From assembly GCA_903956845.1 (NCBI GenBank), contig CAJBOO010000167.1, positions 1 to 52,034 of the forward strand: a DNA stretch of 52,034 bases. The letters run 5' to 3'. The DNA comes from an uncultured Burkholderiales bacterium (GTDB taxonomy: Bacteria; Pseudomonadota; Gammaproteobacteria; Burkholderiales; Burkholderiaceae_C). The notes beneath the pieces were generated by a model, which saw only the letters and a list, made by a program, of their open reading frames with translations, was not told the DNA's origin and searched no databases. Shown here in pieces: positions 37,744 through 46,870 of the stretch (position 1 is its first letter; every line of letters starts with the position of its first letter). The position numbers and the translations under genes are program-made.

Positions 37744-40110
37744 TTACTTCTTCAAGCCCTGCAGCTTGGCGAAAGCCGACGCCATGGCCGATGCGCTGGC
37801 TGCCGGCGCTGACCGGTCTGGGTAAGACGACTTGGGCCCGCCCATGCCACGCGGTTTGTCAGAGCGAGGTTGGTCAGATCGGACCGGGGGTGCTGCATCG
37901 AGTTTCATGGACAGGCTGATGCGCTGGCGTGGCAAGTCCACTTCGAGCACCTTGACTTTGACTATCTCACCTGTTTTCACGATCTCTCTGGCGTCATTGA
38001 TGAACTTGTGGCTGAGTTGGCTCACATGGATCAAACCGTCTTGGTGCACACCGATGTCCACGAAGGCCCCAAAGGCCGCCACATTGCTGACCGTGCCTTC
38101 GAGCACCATCCCTGGTTTCACATCGGCAACGGTTTCGACGCCTTCGTTGAAACGCGCCACCGCGAAAGCGGGTCGCGGATCGCGCCCAGGCTTCTCCATT
38201 TCCTTCAAGATGTCACGCACCGTGATGACGCCCACACTGTCGTTGGCGAACAACTCCGGACGAAGCGTGGCGAGCATGTCTGCGCGTCCCATCAGGCTCT
38301 CAATCGCCTGCCCGCTGTGCTGGAGAATGCTTTGCACCACGGGGTAGCTCTCGGGGTGCACACCGGTCATGTCCAAGGGGTTGTCGCCGCCACGGATGCG
38401 CAAAAAACCCGCGCATTGCTCGAAGGTTTTGGGCCCCAGGCCAGTGACCTGCAACAACTGCTGGCGGTTGGCAAACGCACCATGGCTGTCGCGCCATCGC
38501 ACCACCGACTGGGCCATGTGTTTGGACAAGCCAGAGACTTGGCTGAGCAAGGGCACGCTGGCGGTGTTGAGGTCCACACCGACGGCATTCACGCAGTCTT
38601 GCACCACCGCGTCCAGGCTGCGGGTCAGCTCGAACGGGTTCACATCATGCTGGTATTGACCCACGCCAATCGACTTGGGTTCGATCTTCACCAACTCGGC
38701 CAAGGGGTCTTGCAAACGCCTGGCAATGCTGGCTGCGCCTCGCAAAGACACATCGACATCGGGCATCTCTTGGCTGGCGAGTTCGCTGGCGCTGTAAACC
38801 GATGCACCGGCTTCGCTGACCACCACTTTTTGGATGGGCATGGCATCGGGGAGTTGGGCCAAGCGAGCGATCAAGTCGGCAGCGAGTTTGTCTGTTTCGC
38901 GGCTGGCCGTGCCGTTGCCGATAGCAATCAAGCCAACGCCATGGGTCACGCACAACTGCGCCAGGGTGTGCAAAGCGCCTTCCCAGTCTTTGCGGGGCTC
39001 GTGCGGGTAAACCGTGTGGGTGGCCACGAGCTTGCTGGTGGCGTCGACCACAGCGACTTTGACACCGGTGCGAATGCCAGGGTCCAAGCCCATGACCACG
39101 CGCGGGCCAGCCGGCGCAGCCAACAACAAGTCACGCAGGTTGTCGGCAAACACCTTGATCGCCACTTTCTCAGCGCTTTCACGCACGCGGGTCAACACAT
39201 CGCGTTCGCTGCTCAGACTGAGCTTGACTTTCCAGGCCCAGTCTATGCATTTGCGCAAAAAATCGTCTGCGGCGCGGCCTTGGTGACGCCAACGCAAGTG
39301 GCCAGCGATGCGTCCGATGGCCAAGGATTCTGGCTTGGCTTTGCTCTCAGGGGCCGGCTCGGTCTCGGGCACCATCAGTTTGACCTCGAGCATGTCCAAG
39401 GCCCTGCCCCGAAACACAGCCAAGGCACGGTGGGAAGGCACTTGCGACAAGGGCTCGTCGTAGTCCAGGTAATCGCGGAACTTGGCCACCTCCGGGTGGT
39501 TGTCATCTTTGCCTTTGGCGAGTTGGCTGCGCAAGCGCCCCTCGGTCCACAGCCATTCGCGCAACAGGGCCAACAAGCCTGCGTCTTCTGCCCAGCGCTC
39601 GGCCAACAGGTCTCGCACACCGTCGAGCACAGCGGGCACGGTGGAGAAATCGGCACCTTCGATCGCATCGGCTTTGAGCAAAAAAGCCTGTGCCTGGACG
39701 GCCGGGTCTTGACTGGGATCGGCCAACAGCGCATCGGCCAAGGGCTCCAAGCCTGCTTCACGGGCCATCATGCCTTTGGTGCGGCGTTTGGGCTTGTAAG
39801 GGAGGTAGAGGTCTTCTAGAGCTTGCTTGGTGGTGGCTTGCAGCAATGCCGCGTGCAACTCGGGGGTGAGTTTGCCTTGCTCGGTGATGCTTTGCACAAT
39901 GGCCTCTCGGCGGCTTTGCATCTCGCGCAAATAGCTCAAGCGGCTCTCCAATTCGCGCAGTTGGATGTCGTCCAAACCGCCTGTGGCCTCCTTGCGGTAG
40001 CGGGCGATGAAGGGCACGGTTGCGCCCCCGTCCAGCAAGGCCACCGCACTGCTCACCTGCTCTAGGCGAACCCTCAGCTCTTGCGCGAGCTGTCCCTCAA
40101 TCGTCTGCAT
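37744..40110 (-). CDS. tex: Tex-family RNA-binding transcription accessory protein
   Basis: The 788-residue protein has the conserved order for Tex: N-terminal helical region (VPFIARYRKEATGGLDD), YqgF-like RNase H fold domain (VVMGLDPGIRTGVKVAVVD at about residue 335), helix-hairpin-helix (VPLLSQVSGLSKHMAQSVV), and a C-terminal S1 domain (GMVLEGTVSNVAAFGAFVDIGVHQDGLIHVSQLSHKF in parts) before a low-complexity tail. Tex binds RNA and nucleic acids and affects transcription; the exact role is unclear. It is a full-length copy. The next upstream gene (SDR) ends 4 nt from its start. Confidence 0.95.
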   Translation of the reverse strand: MQTIEGQLAQELRVRLEQVSSAVALLDGGATVPFIARYRKEATGGLDDIQLRELESRLSYLREMQSRREAIVQSITEQGKLTPELHAALLQATTKQALEDLYLPYKPKRRTKGMMAREAGLEPLADALLADPSQDPAVQAQAFLLKADAIEGADFSTVPAVLDGVRDLLAERWAEDAGLLALLREWLWTEGRLRSQLAKGKDDNHPEVAKFRDYLDYDEPLSQVPSHRALAVFRGRALDMLEVKLMVPETEPAPESKAKPESLAIGRIAGHLRWRHQGRAADDFLRKCIDWAWKVKLSLSSERDVLTRVRESAEKVAIKVFADNLRDLLLAAPAGPRVVMGLDPGIRTGVKVAVVDATSKLVATHTVYPHEPRKDWEGALHTLAQLCVTHGVGLIAIGNGTASRETDKLAADLIARLAQLPDAMPIQKVVVSEAGASVYSASELASQEMPDVDVSLRGAASIARRLQDPLAELVKIEPKSIGVGQYQHDVNPFELTRSLDAVVQDCVNAVGVDLNTASVPLLSQVSGLSKHMAQSVVRWRDSHGAFANRQQLLQVTGLGPKTFEQCAGFLRIRGGDNPLDMTGVHPESYPVVQSILQHSGQAIESLMGRADMLATLRPELFANDSVGVITVRDILKEMEKPGRDPRPAFAVARFNEGVETVADVKPGMVLEGTVSNVAAFGAFVDIGVHQDGLIHVSQLSHKFINDAREIVKTGEIVKVKVLEVDLPRQRISLSMKLDAAPPVRSDQPRSDKPRGMGGPKSSYPDRSAPAASASAMASAFAKLQGLKK

Positions 40111-40114
40111 GCAC

Positions 40115-41017
40115 TCAACCTCGTAACGCTTGTCTCAACTGCACCCCGATGTCGGGGCGTTCCGCAAAAGGATCGGGGGGATTGTGCCCGTGCACGATGG
40201 CATCGAAACGGGTTTGTGCATTACCCAAGGCTTTGGGGTGGCTGTATATATAGAACTGGTCTGCCTGGATCGCGTCAAACACCATCTGCGCGACTTGCGC
40301 GGCACTCACCTTGCCGCTGCCGACCGCCTTGTCGCTCATGGCCTGTCCGATCAACTGGCTTTGCGTGGGTTGGGCAGCTGCCAAATGGCCGGGGCGGTTG
40401 CGCTCGCTTTGGTTGATGCCGGTAGGCACAAAGTAAGGACACAACACGCTGGCACTGACTTGTTCGCTCACCAGTTTCAAGTCTTGGTAAAGGGTTTCAG
40501 TGAGCGAGACCACCGCGTGTTTGGTCACGTTGTAGACACCCATGTTGGGTGGGGTCAGCAAGCCCGCCATGCTGGCGGTGTTGACGATGTGGCCTTGGTA
40601 ATGCGGGTCTTGCTTGGCCGCCTCGAGCATCATGGGGGTGAACAAACGCACGCCATGGATCACACCCCAAAGGTTCACTCCCAGCAGCCATTCCCAGTCT
40701 TGCACGGTGTTTTCCCAGACCAAACCGCCAGCACCCACCCCTGCGTTGTTGAAAACAAAGTGTGGTGCGCCAAACTCGGCGTGCACGGCTTGGGCCAGTG
40801 CTTCCATCTCTTGGGCACTGGACACGTCCACCCGCTTGGCCATGACACGCACGCCCATGGCCTTCATCTCGTCATGGGCGGCTTTGAGGGCGTCTTTTTG
40901 CACATCCACCAAGACCAGGTTCATGCCCAATGACGCGCCAATGCGAGCGCATTCCAAGCCAAAGCCGGACGCGCCGCCGGTCAAGACAGCGGTTTTGCCT
41001 TTGAAGTTCGCGATCAT
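40115..41017 (-). CDS. Short-chain dehydrogenase/reductase (SDR)
   Basis: The 300-residue classical SDR has TGGASGFG for NAD(P) binding, VFNNAGVGAGG, and the catalytic Ser, Tyr and Lys in VNTASMAG and VYNVTKHAVV. Like several SDRs of acyl or steroid metabolism, it has a longer C-terminus. It overlaps the GST-like gene by 4 nt (ATGA) and lies 4 nt upstream of tex. It belongs to the left end of the acyl-CoA catabolic cluster, but its substrate is unknown. Confidence 0.88.
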   Translation of the reverse strand: MIANFKGKTAVLTGGASGFGLECARIGASLGMNLVLVDVQKDALKAAHDEMKAMGVRVMAKRVDVSSAQEMEALAQAVHAEFGAPHFVFNNAGVGAGGLVWENTVQDWEWLLGVNLWGVIHGVRLFTPMMLEAAKQDPHYQGHIVNTASMAGLLTPPNMGVYNVTKHAVVSLTETLYQDLKLVSEQVSASVLCPYFVPTGINQSERNRPGHLAAAQPTQSQLIGQAMSDKAVGSGKVSAAQVAQMVFDAIQADQFYIYSHPKALGNAQTRFDAIVHGHNPPDPFAERPDIGVQLRQALRG

Positions 41018-41940
41018 GCGTCCACCTTTTTCATCACAAAGCCCATGCGGGGGAAATGCACATGCACCGTGCCCACTCGATCGTCTTGTCGGCGCAAGGT
41101 ATAGCGGGTGCGGGTGGCAGCCAGCAATTCACCTGCGGTCGGTTCGGTACCGAAGCTTTCGGCAGCGATGGTGACTTGGCTGCCCAAGGGAATGCCATGT
41201 TCATCTTGGAAAAAATCATCGCCCAAGGCCTGAGGGGTTGCGCCCTTGGCGGTCTGCAAGGCCGCTTCCGCCGTGATGGCCGTCATCTGACCATGGCCGA
41301 AAGAAGCCATGCGGTCGGCCCATGCCGTGACCGCGGGGGTGGCGTCGAAGATGCCTGCCAGGCTGGGCACTTGCACGCGGGTGAACCACAGCGAGTGGTA
41401 AACCGAGAAATCGGCCAAACAAGGCTGGTCTCCCAGCAAAAACGTTTGGCCCTCCAGCATGCTGGCGATGCGTCGCAAATGGCTTTTGTACATGCCGGTG
41501 CCCTCTGCGTGGTGCATGCGGGCACCGCCACCGCGCATGGCTTGGCGGTCAGCGGCAAACACCTTGACGGTCTCGGGGGTGAAACTCGCCATCACTTGTG
41601 CTGCGCCCTGGGGCTGGAAGTTGTACGCCATGGCCACCGGAAACAGCAAGGTGTCGGCCCATTGCGCCAGGCTGCGTACCAAACCCTTGGGCGCGTGGTT
41701 GTAGAGCGATGGCGTGGGCGCCAAGTGCTCGAGCACATCGCAAATCAAGGCCGTGTCGCAATACACATCGGCGCCAATTTGCAGCACCGGGGTTTTGCGG
41801 TAACCGCCGGTGAGGGGCATCAGGTCGGGCTTGGGCATGACCGAGGGAATCATCACGCTTTGCCAGTTGAGCTGCTTGAAGCCCAGGATGGCGCGGATTT
41901 TTTCCGCAAACGGCGAGGCCGGGTAGTGGTGAAGGATCAT
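41014..41940 (-). CDS. Glutathione S-transferase family protein with C-terminal extension
   Basis: The 308-residue protein has an N-terminal thioredoxin-like GST domain (MILHHYPASPFAEKIRAIL, TGGYRKTPVLQIGADVYCDT, then ALICDVLEHL) and a helical GST C-domain to about residue 220. About 85 further residues (from DDFFQDEHGIPLGSQV) form an unassigned extension ending in the segment RMGFVMKKVDA. The extension reads as beta-rich and is longer than in standard GSTs of about 200-230 residues. It is encoded in an operon with an SDR. Glutathione dependence is inferred from the fold only. Confidence 0.82.
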   Translation of the reverse strand: MILHHYPASPFAEKIRAILGFKQLNWQSVMIPSVMPKPDLMPLTGGYRKTPVLQIGADVYCDTALICDVLEHLAPTPSLYNHAPKGLVRSLAQWADTLLFPVAMAYNFQPQGAAQVMASFTPETVKVFAADRQAMRGGGARMHHAEGTGMYKSHLRRIASMLEGQTFLLGDQPCLADFSVYHSLWFTRVQVPSLAGIFDATPAVTAWADRMASFGHGQMTAITAEAALQTAKGATPQALGDDFFQDEHGIPLGSQVTIAAESFGTEPTAGELLAATRTRYTLRRQDDRVGTVHVHFPRMGFVMKKVDA

Positions 41941-41948
41941 GGGAGCGC

Positions 41949-42962
41949 CTAGAGTTGAACGACTTGCTTGCCGAAATTCTTGCCCTTGAGCAAGCCGAAA
42001 AACGCTTGTGGCGCGTTCGCCAAACCATGGGCCACGGTTTCGCGTGGCTTGAACTGGCCGCTGCCCACCAAGCCACCCAATTCTTTCAAGGCCTCAGGCC
42101 AATCGGCAGGGTGCTCGCTGACGATGAAGCCCTGCACTTTCATGCGGTTGACCAAAATCAGTGACGGGTTGGCCAAGGGGATGGGTTGGCCGTTGTAGCC
42201 GGCGATCATGCCGCACACCGCGATGCTGCTGAACTGGTTCATGCGCAACATCACCGCGTCCAACACCATGCCACCGACGTTTTCAAAGTGGCCGTCGATG
42301 CCGTCGGGACAAGCTGTTTTCAAAGCCTTGGACAGCGACAGGTAATCGCTGTGTTCCTTGTAGTCGATGCAGGCATCAAAGCCGAGATCATTCACCACGT
42401 AATCGCATTTGTCTTTGCCACCGGCGATACCCACCACACGGCAACCGCGTGCCTTGGCCAAGGCGCCAAAGGCACTGCCCACCGCGCCACTGGCGGCACT
42501 GACGGTCAGGGTTTGACCAGCTTTGGGGGCAATGATGCGCACCAAACCGTGCCAGGCGGTCACGCCCGGCATGCCGACCGCGCCCAGGTAATGGCTGATG
42601 GGCACGTGGGTGGTATCGACTTTGCGCAACACGCCCGGGGTGTCGGCATCGACCACGCTGTAGGTTTGCCAACCGCCCATGCCGACCACTTTGTCGCCGG
42701 GGGCGAACTGTGGATGGCGGCTCTCAACCACCTCACCCACGGTGCCACCGATCATCACGCTGTTGAGCGGTTGGGGCAAGGTGTAACTCTTGGTGTCGTT
42801 CATGCGGCCTCGCATGTACGGGTCCAGGCTCATGAAGGCATGCTTGACCAAGACCTGTTTGTCTTGCAATGCAGGCGTGTCCAAGGTGACCAGTTTGAAA
42901 TTGTCCGCGGTGGGCTCACCGCTGGGGCGGCTGACCAAATGGATTTGAGGGTTTTGGGGCAT
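41949..42962 (-). CDS. NADP-dependent MDR oxidoreductase (CurA/leukotriene reductase-like)
   Basis: The 337-residue medium-chain reductase lacks zinc ligands, consistent with the quinone/enal reductase branch. Visible motifs are FMSLDPYMRGRMNDTKSY (substrate and start of the GroES-like domain) and the cofactor motif TVSAASGAVGSAFGALAKARG. This pattern resembles YncB/CurA and mammalian prostaglandin reductases that act on alpha,beta-unsaturated ketones. It lies 9 nt upstream of the GST-like gene and downstream of an SDR in a minus-strand catabolic run. Confidence 0.87.
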   Translation of the reverse strand: MPQNPQIHLVSRPSGEPTADNFKLVTLDTPALQDKQVLVKHAFMSLDPYMRGRMNDTKSYTLPQPLNSVMIGGTVGEVVESRHPQFAPGDKVVGMGGWQTYSVVDADTPGVLRKVDTTHVPISHYLGAVGMPGVTAWHGLVRIIAPKAGQTLTVSAASGAVGSAFGALAKARGCRVVGIAGGKDKCDYVVNDLGFDACIDYKEHSDYLSLSKALKTACPDGIDGHFENVGGMVLDAVMLRMNQFSSIAVCGMIAGYNGQPIPLANPSLILVNRMKVQGFIVSEHPADWPEALKELGGLVGSGQFKPRETVAHGLANAPQAFFGLLKGKNFGKQVVQL

Positions 42963-42978
42963 GGATGTCTCCTTGTGT

Positions 42979-43770
42979 TTATCCGCCAGTGATGCAGCTC
43001 ACGCCGCCGTCAATCGCCAACCATTGGCCAGTGATGTGTTTGCCAGCATCCGATGCATACAGCAGGGTGATGCCTTTGAGGTCTTCGTCATCACCCAAAC
43101 GCCGCAAGGGTGCATGGGAAATCAAGGTGTCTTCACCATAGGTCTCAAACGTGCCAGCGGTCATTTTGCTGGGGAAAAAGCCCGGGCAAATCGAGTTGAC
43201 ACGGATGTTGTAAGCACCCCATTCGCCAGCCAAAGCACATGAGAAATTGATGACCGCCGCTTTGGAGGTGTTGTAGGCAATGGTGTTGATGCCGGTGGGG
43301 TTGCCCCCCAAACCGGTGATGGAAGCGATGTTGATGATGCTGCCACTGCGGCGCGGAATCATGCTGTGCTTGCCCATGTATTGGCTCAAGATGAAATAGC
43401 CGCGCACATTCAGGTTCATCACCTTGTCCCAACCGTCGATCGGGTGGTCTTCGGCAGGCGCACCCCAAGCCGCGCCCGCGTTGTTGAGCAAGATGTCGAC
43501 ATGGCCAAATTGCTTCAAGGTTTGCTCGCCCAGGTGTTGCAAGTCGGTTTGGTCCGCGCAATTGGCGGCGATCCAATGCGCATCGATGCCGGCGGCTTTC
43601 AACTCGGCCACGGCTTGCTCGAGCTCGGGCGCTTTGCGCGAGCTGATCATGACGCGGGCCCCGGCCTCGCCCAGGGCATGCGCCATTTGCAGGCCCAAGC
43701 CCCGCGAACCGCCTGTGACCAAGGCGGTTTTGCCACTCAAATCGAAAAGTTGTTTCACAGTACGGGTCAT
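42979..43770 (-). CDS. Short-chain dehydrogenase/reductase, second copy
   Basis: The 263-residue SDR has VTGGSRGLG, ILLNNAGAAWG, INIASITGLGG, and the YNTSKAAV active-site motif; the C-terminus ends in the segment GQWLAIDGGVSCITGG, a pattern common in 3-oxoacyl reductases and gluconate-5-dehydrogenase-like enzymes. It is unlike the SDR at 40115 in sequence. Its position between the acyl-CoA dehydrogenase and the MDR gene suggests action on an acyl intermediate, but the substrate is not identifiable. Confidence 0.88.
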   Translation of the reverse strand: MTRTVKQLFDLSGKTALVTGGSRGLGLQMAHALGEAGARVMISSRKAPELEQAVAELKAAGIDAHWIAANCADQTDLQHLGEQTLKQFGHVDILLNNAGAAWGAPAEDHPIDGWDKVMNLNVRGYFILSQYMGKHSMIPRRSGSIINIASITGLGGNPTGINTIAYNTSKAAVINFSCALAGEWGAYNIRVNSICPGFFPSKMTAGTFETYGEDTLISHAPLRRLGDDEDLKGITLLYASDAGKHITGQWLAIDGGVSCITGG

Positions 43771-43802
43771 CTCACAGTCCTTCCAGGCAAACGGCCATCA
43801 CA

Positions 43803-45617
43803 TTAAAAAGCATCTTCGGGCATGTGGGCACACGTGGCGTCACGCGCAGACACCACGCTCAGCCAAGCACCGATCTTGGGTAATTCGTAATGGAAAAAGA
43901 AACGGCAAGCATGGCGTCGGCCCACCGCCGCTGCCTCGTTGCCTGGGCTGGCCAAACACAGGTCAAGCCAAACCCAGGCCAATACGGTGTGGCCAAAGGC
44001 CTGCATGTAAGGCACGGCATTGGCCAAGCTCAATGCCGGGTCATCACCTTCCCAAGCAGCCTGGGTGGCTTGCAGCACTTCGCCCCAAGCGTGTTGGAGG
44101 GCATGGGCGTAGGCCTGGGTGTCAGGGTCTTGCGCCCTTGCCATCGTGGCCTGCATGCGTTCACCCAGCAAACGCAAGCCCAGGCCTTTGTCAAGCAAGA
44201 CCTTGCGGCCCAGCAAGTCCATGGCTTGGATGCCATGGGTGCCTTCGTGGATCATGTTCAAGCGTTGGTCGCGCCAATACTGCTCGACGGGAAAGTCTCG
44301 CGTGTAGCCATAGCCGCCGTGGATTTGGATCGCCAAACTGTTGGCTTCCAAGCACCATTCACTGGGCCAGCTTTTCACGATCGGGGTCAAGACTTCCAAC
44401 AAGCCATGGGCATGGTCCTGCGCGGCGGCGTCGCCGGTGTGCAACTCATCGACCAAACGGGCGCAGTACAAACCCAGCGCCAAGGCACCTTCACCATATG
44501 CTTTTTGGGCCAGCAGCATCCGCTTGATGTCAGCGTGTTCGATCAGACGCACGGGGGGCTGCGCGGGGTCTTTGCCAGACGGCCCGACCGGTCGGCCTTG
44601 GGTGCGATTTTGGGCATAGTCAAGCGATGCGTAGTAGCCTGCCAAGCCCAGCATGGTGGCGGCCAAACCGACACCAATGCGGGCCTCGTTCATCATGTGG
44701 AACATGCATTGCAAGCCCTTGCCTGGCTCGCCGACCAAGTAGCCAATCGCGCCACTGCTGCCGCGCACCGGGTACTTGCCCTCGCCAAAGTTGAGCAAGG
44801 TGTTGACCGTGCCGCGCCAACCCAGCTTGTGGTTGAGACCCGCCAAGGCCACGTCGTTGCGCTCGCCTGTCAATGCACCTTGGCTATCGACCAGTTTTTT
44901 CGGCACGATGAACAAGGAAATGCCTTTGGTGCCTGCGATGGTTTTGCCATCGGCATCGGGAATTTTGGCCAGCACCAAATGGATGATGTTTTCACTCAGT
45001 TCATGGTCGCCCGTGGAAATCCACATCTTGTTGCCTTTGAGGCGAAAGCGGGGCCCCAAGGGGTCTTGCACATGGTCTGCGCCGTCGGGGGTGGCGCGGG
45101 TGGCCACATCCGACAAGGAGGAGCCTGCTTGCGGTTCGCTCAAGCACATGGTGCCGCTGAAGCGGCCATTGAATTCGTTGAGCGCGAACACCTGCTTTTG
45201 AAGGGCAGTGCCATGTGCCATCAGCAAATTGGCGTTGCCAACCGTCAGCATGCCGCCACCGATGCTCACCGAGGCGCAAGCAAAAAAACCATTGGCCGCC
45301 GCCTCCACGCTGTAGGGCAGTTGCATGCCCCCGATGTCATGGTCTTGTGCCGCGCTCAGCATGCCGCTTTGCACATAGGCGTCATGCGCTGCTTGGGTAC
45401 AGGCGGGCAGGATGACTTTCTCGCCATCAAAAGTGGGTTCTTCGGTATCCACCGTGCGGTTGAATGGCGCGTACTTGTCGCGGGCGATGCGCTCGCAGGT
45501 GTCCAAGACCGCGTCAAAGGTTTCCCGCGAATGCTCGGCAAAACGTTCGCGCTCGGTCAACTGTGCGGTGTTCAGCCAGTCGTACAACAAAAAATCAACG
45601 GTGGTTCTGAGGCTCAT
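43803..45617 (-). CDS. Acyl-CoA dehydrogenase, DmdC-like long form
   Basis: The 604-residue flavoenzyme introduces a double bond into an acyl-CoA. It has the FAD/substrate motifs SGTMCLSEPQAGSSLSDV and KMWISTGDHELSENI, the segment MFHMMNEARIGVGLAATML, and the long-form C-terminus with IHGGYGYTRDFPVEQYWRD and the glutamate in HEGTHGIQAMDLLGRK. The length matches the 600-residue family that includes the methylmercaptopropionyl-CoA dehydrogenase DmdC, rather than the 380-residue short forms. I start it at ATG 45617 (MSLRTTVDFLLYDWLN); the longer frame upstream reads through a terminator. It has a poor ribosome binding site. Substrate chain length is unknown. Confidence 0.9.
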   Translation of the reverse strand: MSLRTTVDFLLYDWLNTAQLTERERFAEHSRETFDAVLDTCERIARDKYAPFNRTVDTEEPTFDGEKVILPACTQAAHDAYVQSGMLSAAQDHDIGGMQLPYSVEAAANGFFACASVSIGGGMLTVGNANLLMAHGTALQKQVFALNEFNGRFSGTMCLSEPQAGSSLSDVATRATPDGADHVQDPLGPRFRLKGNKMWISTGDHELSENIIHLVLAKIPDADGKTIAGTKGISLFIVPKKLVDSQGALTGERNDVALAGLNHKLGWRGTVNTLLNFGEGKYPVRGSSGAIGYLVGEPGKGLQCMFHMMNEARIGVGLAATMLGLAGYYASLDYAQNRTQGRPVGPSGKDPAQPPVRLIEHADIKRMLLAQKAYGEGALALGLYCARLVDELHTGDAAAQDHAHGLLEVLTPIVKSWPSEWCLEANSLAIQIHGGYGYTRDFPVEQYWRDQRLNMIHEGTHGIQAMDLLGRKVLLDKGLGLRLLGERMQATMARAQDPDTQAYAHALQHAWGEVLQATQAAWEGDDPALSLANAVPYMQAFGHTVLAWVWLDLCLASPGNEAAAVGRRHACRFFFHYELPKIGAWLSVVSARDATCAHMPEDAF

Positions 45618-45634
45618 GGACAGACTGTAAAAGA

Positions 45635-45661
45635 TAAAAAACCCGTCACGCAGGACGGGTT
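45635..45661 (-). terminator. Rho-independent terminator after the thiolase gene
   Basis: On the minus strand the sequence reads AACCCGTC-CTGCGT-GACGGGTT followed by a T-rich tail (T6 then ATCTTTT). The stem is a perfect 8 bp with a 6-nt loop. It lies 24 nt after the thiolase stop and 17 nt before the acyl-CoA dehydrogenase start. Confidence 0.8.
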
Positions 45662-45685
45662 GGCTGTGGGTGTCAGGTGGGTGAC

Positions 45686-46861
45686 TTACAAAACTTCGAA
45701 CACACCAGCCGCGCCCATGCCGCCGCCGATACACATGGTCACGCACACCCGTTTGGCGCCCCGGCGTTTGCCCTCGATCAAGGCGTGGCCCGTCAAACGC
45801 TGACCGCTCACTCCGTAGGGGTGACCCACAGCGATGGCACCACCGTTGACATTGAGCAATTCGGCCGGGATGCCCAGCTTGTCACGGCAAAACAGCACCT
45901 GCACCGCAAAGGCTTCGTTGAGTTCCCACAGGTCGATGTCGTTGACCGTGAGGCCCAGGCGTTTCAAGACCTTGGGGATCGCGTAGACCGGACCGATGCC
46001 CATTTCATCGGGCTCACAACCCGCGATGGCAAAGCCCAAAAAGCGGCCCAAGGGTTTCAAGTTGCGCTTGGACGCCAAGTCTTCGCTCATGATCACGCAA
46101 GCACCTGCGCCGTCAGAGAACTGGGACGCGTTGCCCGCAGACACCACGCCGCCGGGCATGGCGGGTTTGATGCCGGAGATGCCTTCTTTGGTGGTGCCTT
46201 CGCGCAGGCCTTCATCGACGCTGACCGTGACCTGCTTGGTCATCATGCCCATCACTTTGTCGACCACCCCGGCCTGCACCGTGATCGGTGCGATTTCATC
46301 GGTGAACTTGCCAGCGGCTTGGGCTGCGCAAGCCTTTTGTTGGCTGGCAGCGCCGTACTCGTCCATGGCGTCACGTGCGATGTTGTAGCGCTTGGCCACT
46401 TGCTCGGCGGTTTGCAGCATGTTCCAGTAGATTTCAGGTTTTTTCTTGTTGAGTGCGGGGTCCATCAACATGTGTTGGTTCATTTCCTGTTGAACACAAG
46501 AAATGCTTTCCACGCCACCGGCCACATACACCTCACCCTCGCCCGCGATGATGCGCTGGGAAGCCAGCGCGATGGTTTGCAAGCCAGAGGAGCAAAAACG
46601 GTTGATGGTCAAGCCACTGACCGTGACTGGGCATTCGGCCATCAAGGCAATTTGACGAGCGATGTTGGCGCCAGTGGCGCCCTCTGGGTTGGCGCAACCC
46701 ATGATCACGTCCTCGACTTCAGAGGCTTCGATGCCTGCGCGGGCGATCGCGTGTTTGACGGCATGACCACCCAAGGTGGCACCATGGGTCATGTTGAAGG
46801 CACCACGCCAGCTTTTGGCCAAAGGGGTGCGGGCAGTTGAAACAATGACGGCGTTGCTCAT
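45686..46861 (-). CDS. fadA: Acetyl-CoA C-acyltransferase (thiolase)
   Basis: Splits 3-ketoacyl-CoA with CoA to acetyl-CoA and a shortened acyl-CoA. The 391-residue protein has the nucleophile Cys in [13 protein letters not shown], the His motif [10 protein letters not shown] and [14 protein letters not shown], and the second Cys in [15 protein letters not shown], the normal C-terminus. It lies 9 nt downstream of the FadJ-like gene, so the two form the fad pair. It is the last gene before the terminator at 45635-45661. Confidence 0.94.
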   Translation of the reverse strand: MSNAVIVSTARTPLAKSWRGAFNMTHGATLGGHAVKHAIARAGIEASEVEDVIMGCANPEGATGANIARQIALMAECPVTVSGLTINRFCSSGLQTIALASQRIIAGEGEVYVAGGVESISCVQQEMNQHMLMDPALNKKKPEIYWNMLQTAEQVAKRYNIARDAMDEYGAASQQKACAAQAAGKFTDEIAPITVQAGVVDKVMGMMTKQVTVSVDEGLREGTTKEGISGIKPAMPGGVVSAGNASQFSDGAGACVIMSEDLASKRNLKPLGRFLGFAIAGCEPDEMGIGPVYAIPKVLKRLGLTVNDIDLWELNEAFAVQVLFCRDKLGIPAELLNVNGGAIAVGHPYGVSGQRLTGHALIEGKRRGAKRVCVTMCIGGGMGAAGVFEVL

Positions 46862-46870
46862 ATCGGTTCC

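Noticed and set aside
37870-39819. A 649-codon open frame on the plus strand opposite tex
   Set aside because: It is the mirror of tex codon bias in a GC-rich genome; the minus-strand protein has clear Tex domains and the plus-strand translation shows no recognisable motifs.
45618-45746. N-terminal extension of the acyl-CoA dehydrogenase
   Set aside because: The extra 43 residues run through the terminator and into the thiolase stop region, and family homology begins at the 45617 start.
43890-45803. A 637-codon open frame on the plus strand opposite the acyl-CoA dehydrogenase
   Set aside because: The opposite strand encodes a full, conserved flavoenzyme; the plus frame would also cross the terminator hairpin and the thiolase 3' end.
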